Origin: Caecitellus pseudoparvulus
Taxonomy: Eukaryota > Bigyra: Bicosoecida
NCBI GenBank assembly: GCA_965644315.1
Contig: CBFFRQ010000069.1
Span: 372,001 to 436,000 of the forward strand
Reading direction: 5' to 3'
Length of the DNA stretch: 64,000 bases
The notes beneath the pieces were generated by a model. The model was not told the origin of the DNA. It did not search any database and saw only the letters and a list, made by a program, of their open reading frames with translations. Shown here one piece after another: positions 40,461 through 52,226 of this stretch (positions are counted from its first letter, which is position 1; each line of letters opens with the position of its first letter). The position numbers were made by a program, and so were the translations under genes.

Positions 40461-42207
40461 TCAAGAGGGGATGTAGTTGCGCAGACCAAAGAGCGAGACA
40501 TCAAGCAAGGGAGCAGTCCAGCCGGGTGGATCCCCCACTCGCGTCACATTCAACGAGTGGCCAGCATACCCCCCCACGCAGGGCTGCGATGCCGCGGTCA
40601 GACTCCACGCATCGGCGCTGAGTAGCGCGCCGCCTGACGCTGCAGATTGTGGGAAGACGGTCCACCCACACGGCATGTCCGCTTGCAGCAAGACTGTGTC
40701 CACCAGCGCTGCGCTACTCCACTGCCGCCTGTCCTCCACGCAGCCCAAGTCCATGCCGTCGCAGGGCAGCAGGGCACACCAGCTGGCGTTGAAATGGCCG
40801 TTATAGGGCCCCCATGCCGCCATGAGTGCAAGGGTGCCGTTGAACGGTGCCCCAGTCACTGCCACTTGACATGAAACATGCCCTTGCTGAGCAGACACCA
40901 CGGTAGCAGCCCTGCGACGCAGGGATGCCCCTGGCAAGGAAGACAGCTGCACTTGCATGCACTCTGAACCTTTCGGCGCGCCAGGACCGCACACTGGTCC
41001 AGAAATGTTGAAAGCCGGGGACATTGAGACGGGCGATTCGTCAGAGTGAGGCTTGGGCTGTGCGGGGTCGTGTACAAGAGCTGTCTTTCCAGCTGAAGCG
41101 GCTGCGGAGTCATCTGCAGCTGGCAGCAGGATGCCGCACGCTTTCGGCGAGTTCCCACTGTTCATCCAAGTCTGGGAGACAGAGAAGCCTATTCCAGGGA
41201 GGCCCACAGCACTGAAGACAGCGCCTGCACTCGTGTTCATCTCGTGAGGTGTCCCTGCGGCGCCCTGGCACCACACCTCTCCTGCCGCATGACTTGACTC
41301 GACGCGGGACGTGGCATACACGCCAGACCCGGAATTGAACTGGCCAGTGCCAGCGTTGGATGCCACCAGGACAAGATCCCTGGAGGCTCGCGCGGCCCAG
41401 CCTTGCTGCACTTGAGTAGCTGTCAGCAGAGGTGGCAGGTTCACCCACCACGAGGAAAAGGCAGCCACATCCACAGAGGTGTCAAGGAGCAGCTTGCCAC
41501 CAGGCTCCGCAAACATCATATCAAAGCAGATAAACAGCCCTACGCGCCGTCCGTCGGGCAGAAGGAAGATGGACGCTGGCTGCTCCGTAGGACCGGCATC
41601 GAAGGGGTCCCCGTCGTAAATGTGGTGCTTGTGATACATCCCAAGCACTTGTCCAGCTGTGCCCAGAGCCACTTGGCTGTTGTACAGGCGCCCAGCGCAC
41701 GCCAGCGGCACGTTGGCCACGAGAACTGCGCGTCGCTCAGTGGCAAAGCACGCAATCGCGTGCAGGGGGCTGGCAGACCCTGCTGCCTTGCCCTCAGCGC
41801 ACAGAGCTTGGCCTACGGTTGGACACGGCAGAGCGAATGCTGCAGCGAAGGCGCGGGAGGGCAAGTACGCTGACGTCAGGGACAGCTCAGGAAGCACGAT
41901 GAAGGTGCCACGCTGCAGTGGGGGTAGTTCAAGCAGCCTTTCTGCCGCGCTCCAATTCTCATGCATCACTGCCACCGCCTGCTCCTGGCTTGGAGGTAAG
42001 CCAGCAACGTCTGCAGAATCGGGCGTAGGGTGGCCCAGGGTGCTCGCGTTGCAGGAGAAAGGCACCCGCGAGCCCGCACGCACAGCTCTTCGGCGGTGCA
42101 AAGTCTAATGCAAGGGGTTCAAATTGCCAGCCACCACACCGCACCAGCTGAACCAGGGCAAAGGCGCTGCCAAGCGCCAGCGTGCGGAAATTGCACCAGC
42201 GAGCCAT
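40461..42207 (-). CDS. Secreted vanin/biotinidase-like amidohydrolase (nitrilase superfamily)
   Basis: Two exons, 42207-42084 and 42010-40461 (557 aa), with a 73-nt intron (GTGCGT...TCTGCAG). The nitrilase triad is visible: Glu in IVLPELSLTSAY, Lys in MYHKHHIYDGDPF and Cys in GLFICFDMMFAEPG, with the vanin/biotinidase-type follow-on FSSWWVNLPPLLTATQ. A signal sequence (FRTLALGSAFALVQLVRCGG) precedes the domain. A long C-terminal domain follows, as in vanins and biotinidase, which hydrolyse pantetheine and biocytin amides. The exact substrate is not readable. TGCATTG lies 24 nt past the stop. Confidence 0.85.
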
Positions 42208-42484
42208 GCTTCTCCCAGCGAACCCGCGACGAAACGCGGGAGCAGACTCAATTTCAATCAAGCTTTTCGCTGATCAAGTGTTCGGTTTTGCTCCCCTTTG
42301 TGGATCAAGCCTCACCCTAACAGGCCTGCGCCAGGGCTCTTGTTTTGTGTCCTGCGGCACGAACCTGAACTTGGCTGCGGCTCGCCGCGGCCCGCATTCC
42401 TGGCACATCTGCCGCACCTCCCACTAGCTTGCCTGCACTTGTTCATGATACTTGCCATACTTGGCAAGCTTCCTTGTCGCAGTC

Positions 42485-45400
42485 ATGCTTGGCGTGAGTG
42501 CTTGCGACGGCCACCGCAGACCTGAGCTGCTTTGTCCACAAGGTTCGCAACGGCTGACAATCGCAGCAGCACTTGGCGCCCAAGAGGACCTCAACGGTGC
42601 ACGTGCGACGAGGATTTAGACACCCCAATCGTCTCCTCGTTTTCGGGGGCGATGAGTCGGAACGTGGGTCCTTGTCGCCGCCAACGCCTGCTGGGCCAGA
42701 GGCTTCAGTCGCAGCGGCCAACAGCAGAGCTGGCACGGCGGACCACAGCGTCGTCCTGGCCCTGCAGGGCTACCTGCAGGACACGTCGCTGATTCAGTTG
42801 GAGATGAGCGGTGGCTCCATTTCCTCCATTTACGCAACTCGAACCTGCCCGAGCCCCCTTTCCTGCCAAGTGCTGTACCAGGTGGCCCTGGTGCTGTGGG
42901 TGTTTGCTTCCTTCCTGGCCTGGTCCATCGTCGCTTTCAACCTGCTGTTCGTGGTCATCTACGGCCTCTTCACGCGACTGGACGGCGAGGGGGAGGAGGA
43001 AGTCGGCATGAGCGCGGCGCACCTAGTGCGAGCGCGCGGGCTGGCAATGCTAGCCGCCTTGACGCCTGTCCTTCTGTACGTGCTGTCACTCATCGCCTTT
43101 CACTTGTGGCTGGCGCACGACATCTTCCTGGACCTCACACACACGGGGCAAAGTGTGGAGTTCGCCCTTGCCAGGTCGTGTGGCTGCTGGGGCGTGCTTC
43201 AGCCTCGCTCCCGAGTTGCCAGCTGCATGCGCATGCTGTCCTGGCTGCTGCTGGCCGGTTTGCTGGCGCTGTACTGCGCAGTGCCTGTCGGCGTGGTGCT
43301 GGGCATGGACGCCAGCACTATCCTTGCCAACTCTGTCATCATCGTCATGGCTGCCGTCGCCACCCTGCATGCACTCACCACGGCCCTCTTTCCCTGCCTG
43401 CGGTACTGCGCCTTCCAGGCGGACGGTGTGCAGGACGGACACACGTCAGCCTTGCATCGGTCAGGGCAGTGCTGCAGGGAGCTGTGGCTGCGTGGCGGCC
43501 TCGTCTGCGGCAACATGCTCACCGGGCTGCTCGCCGCACGGTGCATCTGCTGGAGCCTGCAAGACGACATGGACCCTCAAGCCGAGCTCATCGCTGAGGA
43601 CATGGACACCTACCGAGCCTTTGGTGCACAGCGCCGGGCGGAGGCTGCCGATGCTGCCGCTGCAGCAGCGCCCCAACAGCCCGTCCACGATGCTGAGAGG
43701 TACTCTGTCTGCTGCATCACGGTGAGCCCCTCGCACACGGGCCTGTGGGCGCCAACTTCGTGCGTCGGCATGCACCGAGCAGCCACTCTGCTGAGCTTGA
43801 AACTGCACAGAGCTCCTGGGGCTTCAGACGTCATCGTCGCGCTCCTCAGCACTGCCCTTGCATGGACTCTGCTGGCACTGTTTGTGAACGCCCTTTTCTC
43901 CCCTCACGTGCCCCTGGCAGCCCTGGCAGTGGGCGCCACCTGCTCCCTCCTCATGCTGCTGTGCTACCTAGGCACGCTCTTCGCCCTCTGGTGCACCACG
44001 CGGGAGGGCGATGCCGTGCAGCAGTCGTGTGCATGCATCCCCTGCTGCAGTCAGCTGTGGGCTGCTGCACGTCGCGCTTCGTGCCTGACACGTGCCCAGG
44101 CGGCCCATGCGTGGTTTATCTTCCCTCAGTACCGCATCACAGCCATGGCGGTGCTGGTGGGCGGCATGGCCACGCTGGCAACGCAGGCAACTGACGGCAG
44201 CATTGCCACATCCTCTGCAGGGGCTGCCGCGCTCGTCTCGGCTGTTGTGCTCCTCTTTGTTTTGCCCATTGCCATTGGTGTCTTCCAGTCCTGGCAACTT
44301 GGCCTGCGGTGCTGCTGGTGCAGGTGCACAGGGGCGGACCAGGCCCCCAGCGTGCCCTGCTGTCTCGTGGACTCACTGGGGCGCTTGCAGAGCCATGTAT
44401 GCTTGACCTGTGGGCCAACCTGGGCCGCCCGCTCATGTGCATCGGTGTGGTGCTGGTACTCGTGCGGACTGGTGACGGTTGTCACCTTCATTGTCCTCTT
44501 CGGCACCTCGGTCTTCGCTGCCTTGCCCGCGATCTGGCTGGCCATGCTGATCACCACTATTTTGTACGCATTTGTCCTGTGCAACGCTGTTCCCACACAC
44601 AGCTTGAATTTGACAGCCCTGGCATCCTCCTCCCCCGGCCTGCAGCGATGGGAAGCTGCCTGCTCCACTGCCCGGCTGGAGGAGGTGGAGGACTTGCGGA
44701 AAGCAGGCGCAAGCGCTGAACCCGCGCAACCGGGTCCAGACGGCGGGGACACTGCAGACGTGGGGGAGGTCGAGGTTACTGTGGAACAAGTTGAAAAGCG
44801 CACGCCAGCAGATGCGGGGATGGAGGTGGACAACGCCGATGCGGCAGAGGAGTGGCTGCCACGCAAGGCGCGCACACAGGTGGGCACGCTCCCCTTCGCA
44901 TCACAGCAAGTGCCCCTGAACATCCAAGCAGGGCAGACGCGAGGAGACACGTACACGTCCAGGGGCATGCTTGCGGAAGACGTGAACGCGTTCGCTGCGT
45001 CACGCACGGAAGCGCAGCGGGAACAGTACGGCAAAGCACACGGCGGCAACAGCAGCTTTGTGGACCCCATCCAAACCAATGTTTTCATCGAACGGCACTT
45101 GCGGTGGAAGCTTGTCATGCCTTGCTTTGTCTTCCTCTGCGTCTTGGCGTTCCTGCTGATCAGTTTGGTGGACCAGGGCGTGAGGAGGGAAGGCGGTGCC
45201 TTTGAGGGCTGGTCCGACGCCTCCCGCCCCATCTTGCCCCAGCCGGGCCATGACGAGCCAGCCCTGGCTGTGTGCGGTGACAGCGATGGTGGTCTGACGC
45301 CGCTGGACTTCGCGCTGCTGTCCAAAGCTGTGTACCTGGGGGCGAACCCGGACGCGTATGGGGAAGCCCTGCGACAGCTCCTGCCAGGCATGAACGTGAC

Positions 45401-46523
45401 GCTGCACAGACTCGCTCCTGAGCGGCTCCACGAGCCGCTGTACTCGGTGCTTACGCTGAAACGCCCGGCAGGAACATCGCCCCAAGATGTCCTGGATCTC
45501 GTCAAAGGCCGGTCCAGAGAAGCGGTGCCACCTGCTGCCACACTCGCGCTCATTGCCGAGGTGGCCGCAGGTGGAGGTGTGGACGGCAACGCAACGAGTC
45601 AAGATGCCCTGGCGCACATCGCTGCCATCATGCGACAGGCCAAGCCCATCCCTGCCATCAACACCACCGTCTTGACCATTCGTGGCTCGTTGCAAGGGTT
45701 TGACTGGGCGCAGAACGCGTTCGTGTGGGGCAACCAAGCCATGGTGCAGGGGCTGAGCTTCGTCGTGCCGTTTTTGTGGCCATTGCGCGCTTCTGAGGCT
45801 GACGTCAATCTTGTGGGCATCCTGGGAAGCCTGGAGCGAGCTGCCTTCACCGACTACGAAGAGCAGCCCCGGGCGTTCTACGTGCCTGTGGCGCGGCAGC
45901 TCACAGCCCTCGCTCTAGCCGTCCGTGAGGGTGCAGACTTGGCTGCGGCCTTGGCCCGCCTGTCCACCTCCCGCTCACCAGTGTACAATCACACACATGA
46001 ATTAGGAAGCTCCCTGGCTGTGACAGGTCATTCTCTGGGCGGAGGCGTGGCCATGATTGCCGGCCCGGCAGCCCAGGTCCCGGCCCACGCCTTCTCAGCA
46101 CCAGGGCCGCTCCTTGGGCGTTTGAAGTTTCAACGCGCAGTGCAAGCAGGCTGTCCAAATTGTGAGCCTGATCTCTCTGCTGCCTCCGTCGCCGCCCACG
46201 CGGCGAACGTAATGCCTGAAGGGGACATTGTGCCGTGGGTGGGTGGCCAGCCCACTCGCGCCGTGTCCGTTGGGTGTGGCGCCAACCCAGTGGCGTGCCA
46301 TCGCGTCGTGCGCACGATGTGCACGATGATGCAGTCGTGTGGCGATGTCTGGGGTCGAAACATGGTTTCGTTTGCCGAGCCGCCTGAAGAGCAGCCCGTG
46401 ACCATGTCGGAGTGCTGCATTCAAGGGCACTACTCAGACGACGCCGCGGCTTGCAAGGCCCTGCTCTGCTCCACACTGAACGCCCGCCCGGACCTGGACA
46501 CTACCTTGAGGCGCTTGTGCTAG
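42485..46523 (+). CDS. Polytopic class-3 (DAG-lipase-like) lipase
   Basis: A 1321-aa protein. The N-terminal half has many membrane segments (LYQVALVLWVFASFLAWSIV, LAALTPVLLYVLSLIAFHLW, and about ten more), interspersed with Cys-rich loops. The C-terminal lipase_3 domain has the nucleophile elbow GHSLGGG (near residue 1155), an Asp in PEGDIVPW and a His in ACHRVVRT. This layout, membrane region then lipase, recalls diacylglycerol lipases, but the membrane part is longer. The start is inferred as a 9-nt first exon (42485-42493, M-L-G) spliced through a 73-nt intron (GTGAGT...TCGCAG) to 42567. This is the only ATG in frame before M at 42804. It overlaps the convergent DCC gene by 23 bp. Confidence 0.8.
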
Positions 46524-47243
46524 GCTTCCCTCCTGCTGTGCTGTCCACGCCAATGTTAGCCCGCAAGGCACAAGTGGAAGGCTGGGCCGGTGCGTCTGCT
46601 GCAGTTTTCGTAATCCCCAGCCTACGCGCGGCCCACCACTCGTACATCGCATCGGCAACTTGTAGCACACCAGGGACGTGCACGAGTGGGGCCAAGAGCC
46701 TGAACCCAGGCAAGTGCTCCCAGGTCACGAAGAACCCCGAGGCGCCGATGTGCAGCTTTCCATCTTTGTGGTCCAGGACGTGCAAGCGGCGGACGGTGTC
46801 CCCGTGTGCGACGCCCCGCTCCGCAAGCTCAGGGGCGAGGCCTTCTCTTGAAATGTCAAAGTACCGAATCTTGTTCCTGTTGAAGCACGGGTGCGCAGGT
46901 GGCGTGGTGCGCCACAGGTGACGTCAGGAGCGCACTTGTCTCACTCTTTGTCAAGCTTGCGGTATGTCTTGACCTCTCGCGTACAGAGCGGACAGCCACC
47001 GTCATAATACATCGTGGCAGCGTACTGCTTCGCTGCGGCGTGGGGATTGTGTGGCCTCCACTTGGACGACATGGCGTAAGACGCTTCATCTGCAAAATCC
47101 GCATCCGAGTCCCTGCGGTCATTCGGTGCTCCGCCAATGCTGGAGAGCGCAAAACCTCGGTGGCATGCACGCAAGAGAGGGACACTGTTGGTTCCAGCTG
47201 CTCGGGCAGCATTAGCTGCACCTCTGCAGGCTGAGGACAGCAT
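46501..47243 (-). CDS. DCC-family (DUF393) thiol-disulfide oxidoreductase-like protein, organelle-targeted
   Basis: Two exons, 47243-46945 and 46876-46501 (224 aa), with a 68-nt intron (GTGAGA...CAACAG) that joins KTYRKLDKE to NKIRYFDIS. The family mark is YYDGGCPLCTREVKTYRKLD (the D-x-x-C-x-x-C start of DUF393 proteins), followed by RLHVLDHKDGKLHIGASGFF and ADAMYEWWAARRLG. The first 60 residues are rich in Ala, Arg and Ser, as in a mitochondrial or plastid presequence. The reaction is not established for this family. Its last eight codons lie within the antisense of the lipase coding end. Confidence 0.82.
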
Positions 47244-47379
47244 GTTGTGTGCTCACAACCAACACGCCGGACTTGGTAGAGGCGGAGGAAGAGACAAGGT
47301 TCGCAGGCGCAACTCCTGTTACCATGCAATGCTCTGCTGGAGGGTGAATTGTGCAAAGCGTTTTGTTTTTTGTGCGCCA

Positions 47380-50300
47380 TCACCGCTGCGCGCGCCTGCC
47401 GCTGTGTGCTGGAGGGGGGGGCTGCCCAGCCTCAGACGAACCGATCGCAGACACAAGCCTTGTGGTGAAGTGGCTAAACTTCAGCTGCAGGATGGCAGCA
47501 TGTTGTGGTGTGTTGGGGCAGAGGGCCTCAAATCCCATGGCAGCTGCCTCTGGCACTTCTCCGCTGAACGCGGCTGCCCGCCCGCCCTGCGTCAGCCGAG
47601 CTTCGTGCTGCGCTACTTGCTCAGGGACCACCCCGTACGGTGTCGGGGCCGTCCCAAACGTAGCTCTCGCCAGCAGCTGCTGCCACTCAGCAGGCGTGCG
47701 CCCTTCTCGCTCCGCTGTTTGGAGCAAGGCGCCCAAAGCAGAGTGGTCTACAGCCATGGGTGCGACGATGCCGAGCGTGTGCCGCATGAGCTGAGTCTTC
47801 AACTCGCGGTCCAGCGAAGTTCCACAAGCAAGGCTTGGACTGGCGTTCACCTCGATCAGCCATGCTTTCCCGCTGGAATCCAGCATAACATCGAAACCGT
47901 ACAGCTCAAAGGCGCTGGGCTGGTGCGGAATGACATCGTCCACGCACACCAAGCTCTTGAGGATGCAGAGCTTAACTGCAGCCCACAGAGCTGCCGCGTC
48001 GCCGCCCCGCTCCCGGACAAGGCGCCAGAGAAAGGCCAAGCTGCACTTGTAGCCAGCCGTCTCGTTCTCGCTTCCAGAGGACAAGAAAGGCAAGCTCGTC
48101 CCTGCGTGCTTCTGCACAGAGCTATTTGTCAGGTGCACGAAGCGGTCAGCCATGCCCCCTGCTGATGTCGTGTACGGCTTTGTGCTGAAACGAGCCAGTC
48201 CATTACTGTACACAAACGCCTGGAGAGGGGAAAAGGACGTCACCAACACGTACACCCGCAAGTCAAACTTGTACCCCTCCAGCAACATGGGGTCCGACAG
48301 GTACCGCTGAATGACGGCGGCCTCGCTGAAGTTCACGGCTTCAATGTCGCGGATGACGCGGATGCCCCGGCCACAGCTACTGTTTAGTGGCTTCACGATC
48401 CACATCCCTGACGCTGTGGGGTGCTGGCCCTGCTCTCCTGAGATAGGGCCACCCTTCGTGCTGCCGCCACGCTCAGCGAGCACCGCATCTCGTCCGTACG
48501 CCTCCGCAAAAGCCATGTACTGCCCAGGGAGGACGTACGTTGAAGGCATGACATGAAAGGCAGAGGCCATTCGGCCTCCCAGGACCATGTATCGAGCCAG
48601 GTTGCGCTGAAGGCTGTCCTTGCGAGTCAGCTCACCATGCCGCAGAAAGTGGTTGGTGCGTTGCCAGAGACCCATGAGGCCGGTGGGTGGCGCGTGCTTG
48701 CGGGCCCCCCAATACAGCCACACTGTGCTCGTTGCACAGAGAACTGTGCTAGCTGAGAGCTGTGCGTGCTGCTCGTCGCTGGCCGTCGTGCCTCTTCGTG
48801 GCGCATGAGCGACGGCACTTCGGAGGGCCGCACGCGGCAGCGGCAACCACACGACCCGCAGCATGGATGCCTCCACACTGCCATCAGTAAACACAGCACG
48901 GGAGGTCCCAGATACAAGGGGGAGTGGCAGGCGCAGTCCAGGGGGCAAGTGCACCCACATGTCGGCACCCGGCGCTTGCAGCGCTCGTGCGAGCAGCTGT
49001 GTCACCCTGCGCCCCGAGGCGTGATAAAATCGTGGTAGCACAAAGTAGCGGTCCTCCGGAGTGTGCATCAGGGGTGCCAAGACTCCAGGCGCGTCTTGGT
49101 CCGCCCGTTCTTCTTCGTCAGAGTCTGCTCCGACTCCACACGCGTCGGCGGCTATTGCCGGAGCTGCCGCTGCTGCACAGGCCTCCAGGCAAACACGACG
49201 CAGCACGGGGGCGGCAGCAACCAGCGCAGCTCCCACAGTCGACACTGTGTGTCGCAACGATGCTGTGGCGGTCGCCGATGGGGGCTGTGTGCTGCCTTGC
49301 GTCGATCGGGATCGGGCAGCCTTTCCCGCAAGCCCACCGCCGCCGCCGCCGATCGACCCGCTACCCACTGCTCCTGGAAACAGCCCAGCCACGGTGGGGG
49401 CAACTGCGGACAGTGGCGACTCGAAGTTTGCAGGAATGGGCGCCAGTTCTGGGCTGTCTTCAGCCGGGAGGTTCGGCTCCAGATCTGAGGCGAGCGTGAC
49501 CTCCACATCAGAGCCTGTAGTGGCGGAGTCCTCGCCCACAGAGCTGTCGCAAGAATCACGGTGCCCACATGCGTGCGTGTCTGCCAGGTCCCGTGCAGAG
49601 AACCGTGCATCTTGCCTGCGCAGCGCTTCGGCGGCACTCGGCAACGCCACTGTCGACGCAGCGAAGCCCACTGTGCCAACCTTTGCGATGCTGACTGTGG
49701 TTGTGGTTGCAGAAGCCGCTGCAGCAGAACCCACGCTGTGAGGTGGACAAGGGGCGTCACCTGGCGGCGGTGGAGACGGTGGCCGGCTCATGACAGCCAC
49801 AGGTGCTGCCTCTCCAGGCAAGAGCGATGTGGGGGATTGAGAACGGGGCGAAGAGGCGTGCAATCCACCCAACGACGCAGCAGCGGCACCTGTCAGCTCC
49901 GTACAGCTGGTTTTATGTGCTCCCTTCAACGTCGCCTCGTCTGAGCTGGCGTGCCCGTCGCCCTGCTCTTCCATCGTGCTGTGTAACAGGGCCGACGTTG
50001 GCTGCCTGCCAACCGCGGCTGCCTTGAAACAAGCTGAAGACTGCAGCTCGTCATCTACAATGTCCAGCCCTTGTGAATCAAGGCCGCAGTCACCTGACCT
50101 GAGCACGGGAGACGGACGCTCCGCTTCCCGCTGATCCGGGGTGGACTCTTGCTCACTGTGCTGGGTCCCTGACACCTGCGCTGGCCCGCTGCGAGCAGGC
50201 GAAGGCGCGTCCTGGCCCGTTCCATCTTCGCCTGAAGACCTGCACTCGCTGAGAACACTGCCGACCACCTCAGGTATTTGCGGCGCTTTTGGAGCTGCTG

Positions 50301-51497
50301 ACGTCCCTGAGCGGGCGCTCACACGCTGCACATGCTCAGCCCCTGCCGCACCGCTTTGCGCATCGCTGTCACACCTAGCTTCGCCTTGCAGTGGTTCACC
50401 ACCTGCCGGTCCTCTGCCCTTGTCGGCTTCTCCTTGTGCTCGCGATGTTGTTGGGACCTGTTCAGTGGCCGCAGAGTCTGGTGCAGCGGTTTTGCCGGTG
50501 GAGCTAGCGCCAGTCGTTGGCCCGGGCTGGGAAGTGGACACCGTTTTTGATGTGGGCTTTCCTTTGATTCTCGGTTTTTTCTTGGGCTTCGGCTTCGGCT
50601 TCGCGGCACCTGGACCCCAGTTCCGCTTGGGCCTGGTGCGACGCGTTGCCGAGACAACATAGGTTCCGTCACCCCACGCAGACACTTCTTTGTGCACAAA
50701 TGTTGCGGCTTGCACGCCTTTCTTTCGTCTAGGAGGTGCTGTGCTTGTCGTGGACTTGGCGCGTCGCAAGGGCCGAGTCTTGCTAGGCGCCGGGGGCTTG
50801 TCCGGCCCTGACGCCACAGGGGAGGGTGGAACTGGCGACGGGGCCCGCACACCACTTGGAGTAGACAGGGGTCGGGGAACTTCTGACCTTGCTTTGCTCG
50901 GCTTGCTGGCTGTTGCTGCACGCCGCCCAAAGAGCGGAGCTTGCACTGCCGGCTCCGTCGGTGCTGGGACGGGTGAGCCAGCCGGCGACAGCGGGGCAGC
51001 AGCAGGAGTATGGCTCGACTTGACAGCCCGCTGGACGGCTGCTGCTTCATCCCTTGAAATCGTTATGAACTCCCCTTCTTTGAGTTTGTCTGCGGCGTCA
51101 GCGTCACCAGAGAGCAACGCATGCACCCTGGCTGCCGCGAAGCGTTGGGCCAGCTCGGCGTCCATGGCTTCCAGCTGGCGGTGCATGAAGTCTTTCATGG
51201 AATCAAGCTGTGCAAAGGGGAAATCCTGCGTGGTCAGCGATGTTCGTGCCGCAGCAAGGCCTGTGGACTGGCACTCACGCTGGAGGCAGCCGAGTCGCCT
51301 GCGACAGTCACCAGTGTCTGTAGCTCCAACCTTGACCGTTCAAGCCAGTGAGTCCCAGTGGAGGGCACATCAGACAAAGGAATGAGTGGCCACATTTCCA
51401 TGCTGGGCTTGCCAGGTTCCTCAACTACCGCAGCCTGCTCGGGGCCGGGCAGGGAAGGCGGCCGCCACAGGCTGCCTGGCTCTGCCATGGATGCCAT
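47380..51497 (-). CDS. Tubulin tyrosine ligase-like polyglutamylase (TTLL4/5/6 group)
   Basis: TTLL enzymes add glutamate chains to tubulin, notably in axonemes. Two exons, 51497-51279 and 51207-47380 (1348 aa), with a 71-nt intron (GTGAGT...GCACAG). The N-terminal 850 residues are Ser/Pro/Lys-rich and probably disordered. The catalytic ATP-grasp domain is at the C-terminus: WQRTNHFLRHGELTRKD, MPSTYVLPGQY, MWIVKPLNSSCGRGIRVI, VIQRYLSDPMLLEGYKFDLR, VYVLVTSF, HLTNSSVQKHA and FDVMLDSSGKAWLIEVNASP. The KFDLR and VNASPSL signatures place it with the glutamylase subfamily (TTLL4/5/6/13-like). The first Met at 51497 is 11 nt from another candidate start at 51488. It neighbours kinesin and EFHC. Confidence 0.87.
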
Positions 51498-51848
51498 CGT
51501 GAAGGCTGCAGGCGGTCACGGCAGCGTCGCGGCTGCCATGAGGGAGGCATGGGGGGGACGAGTGGACAACTGTGAAGGGGGCGTCCCTTCGCTGCCTCGC
51601 CAGCCGATAGCCTTTGACAGCGGGCCGGGACTGCATCTCTGCTGGTGGTTTGCACGCACTGTGGCCGGCACGAGACGTCGGTGAAACAGGCAGGTGCCAC
51701 GGGCCCTGTGCGGGAGAACACTGCGTCAAAATCCAGACACATCCACTCCCAGGGTTGCAAGAGCGCGCTTACGCTGGAGACCAGCGTCGAACTTGCTGCA
51801 GGGCCTGGCTCTCGAACCAGACTGCCCATCGCGGGTCTGGCACGCTGA
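51487..51848 (+). CDS. Tentative small zinc-ribbon-like protein
   Basis: Three exons, 51487-51561, 51621-51707 and 51753-51848, give 85 codons in one frame after removing introns of 59 and 45 nt (GTGGAC...TTTGACAG, GTGCGG...CTCCCAG). The product contains VVCTHCGRHETS, like the first half of a CxxC zinc finger, but no second Cys pair. Further exons may exist: an acceptor at 51959 and a donor at 51995 bracket a 37-nt segment, and TGCATTG lies at 52166. The start overlaps the TTLL start on the opposite strand, which weakens the model. Confidence 0.25.
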
Positions 51849-52226
51849 CACCAGTAGCCATGTCTGGCATGGAGCCCCCGCCCCCGAGGTGCGCTGCTTG
51901 CCCTCATGCCTTGCGAGTCTTTTGCTTGGTGCCATGTCCACCCTCGCTCCCGCACAGGTCTGCGGCTCAAGACATGGCCGCGTCAGGAGCAAAGGTGTGT
52001 GCAGCTTCCGTTGCGGTGCAAACGGCTGCGGTGACACTGCACGCCCCACCACTGGACACCGCCACCGAGCAACACACCATGTTCCCGTGATGTGCACAGA
52101 AACCTCACCCTTCAGTCCGGCTGTCGTCCCCTGCGCCGACACAGAGGTGTGTGAAGCGCTGCGGGGCATGCATTGCGGAGTTTGGCGCGGGCAGCGTTTC
52201 ACCCACGTGCCTCCCGCAGCACCAAG
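51849..52226. other. Region upstream of the kinesin
   Basis: About 380 bp. It should hold the kinesin promoter and 5' UTR. A segment with good splice signals (about 51959-51995) and a TGCATTG at 52166-52172 suggest that transcription of a small upstream gene may end here. No open frame is convincing. Confidence 0.3.
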
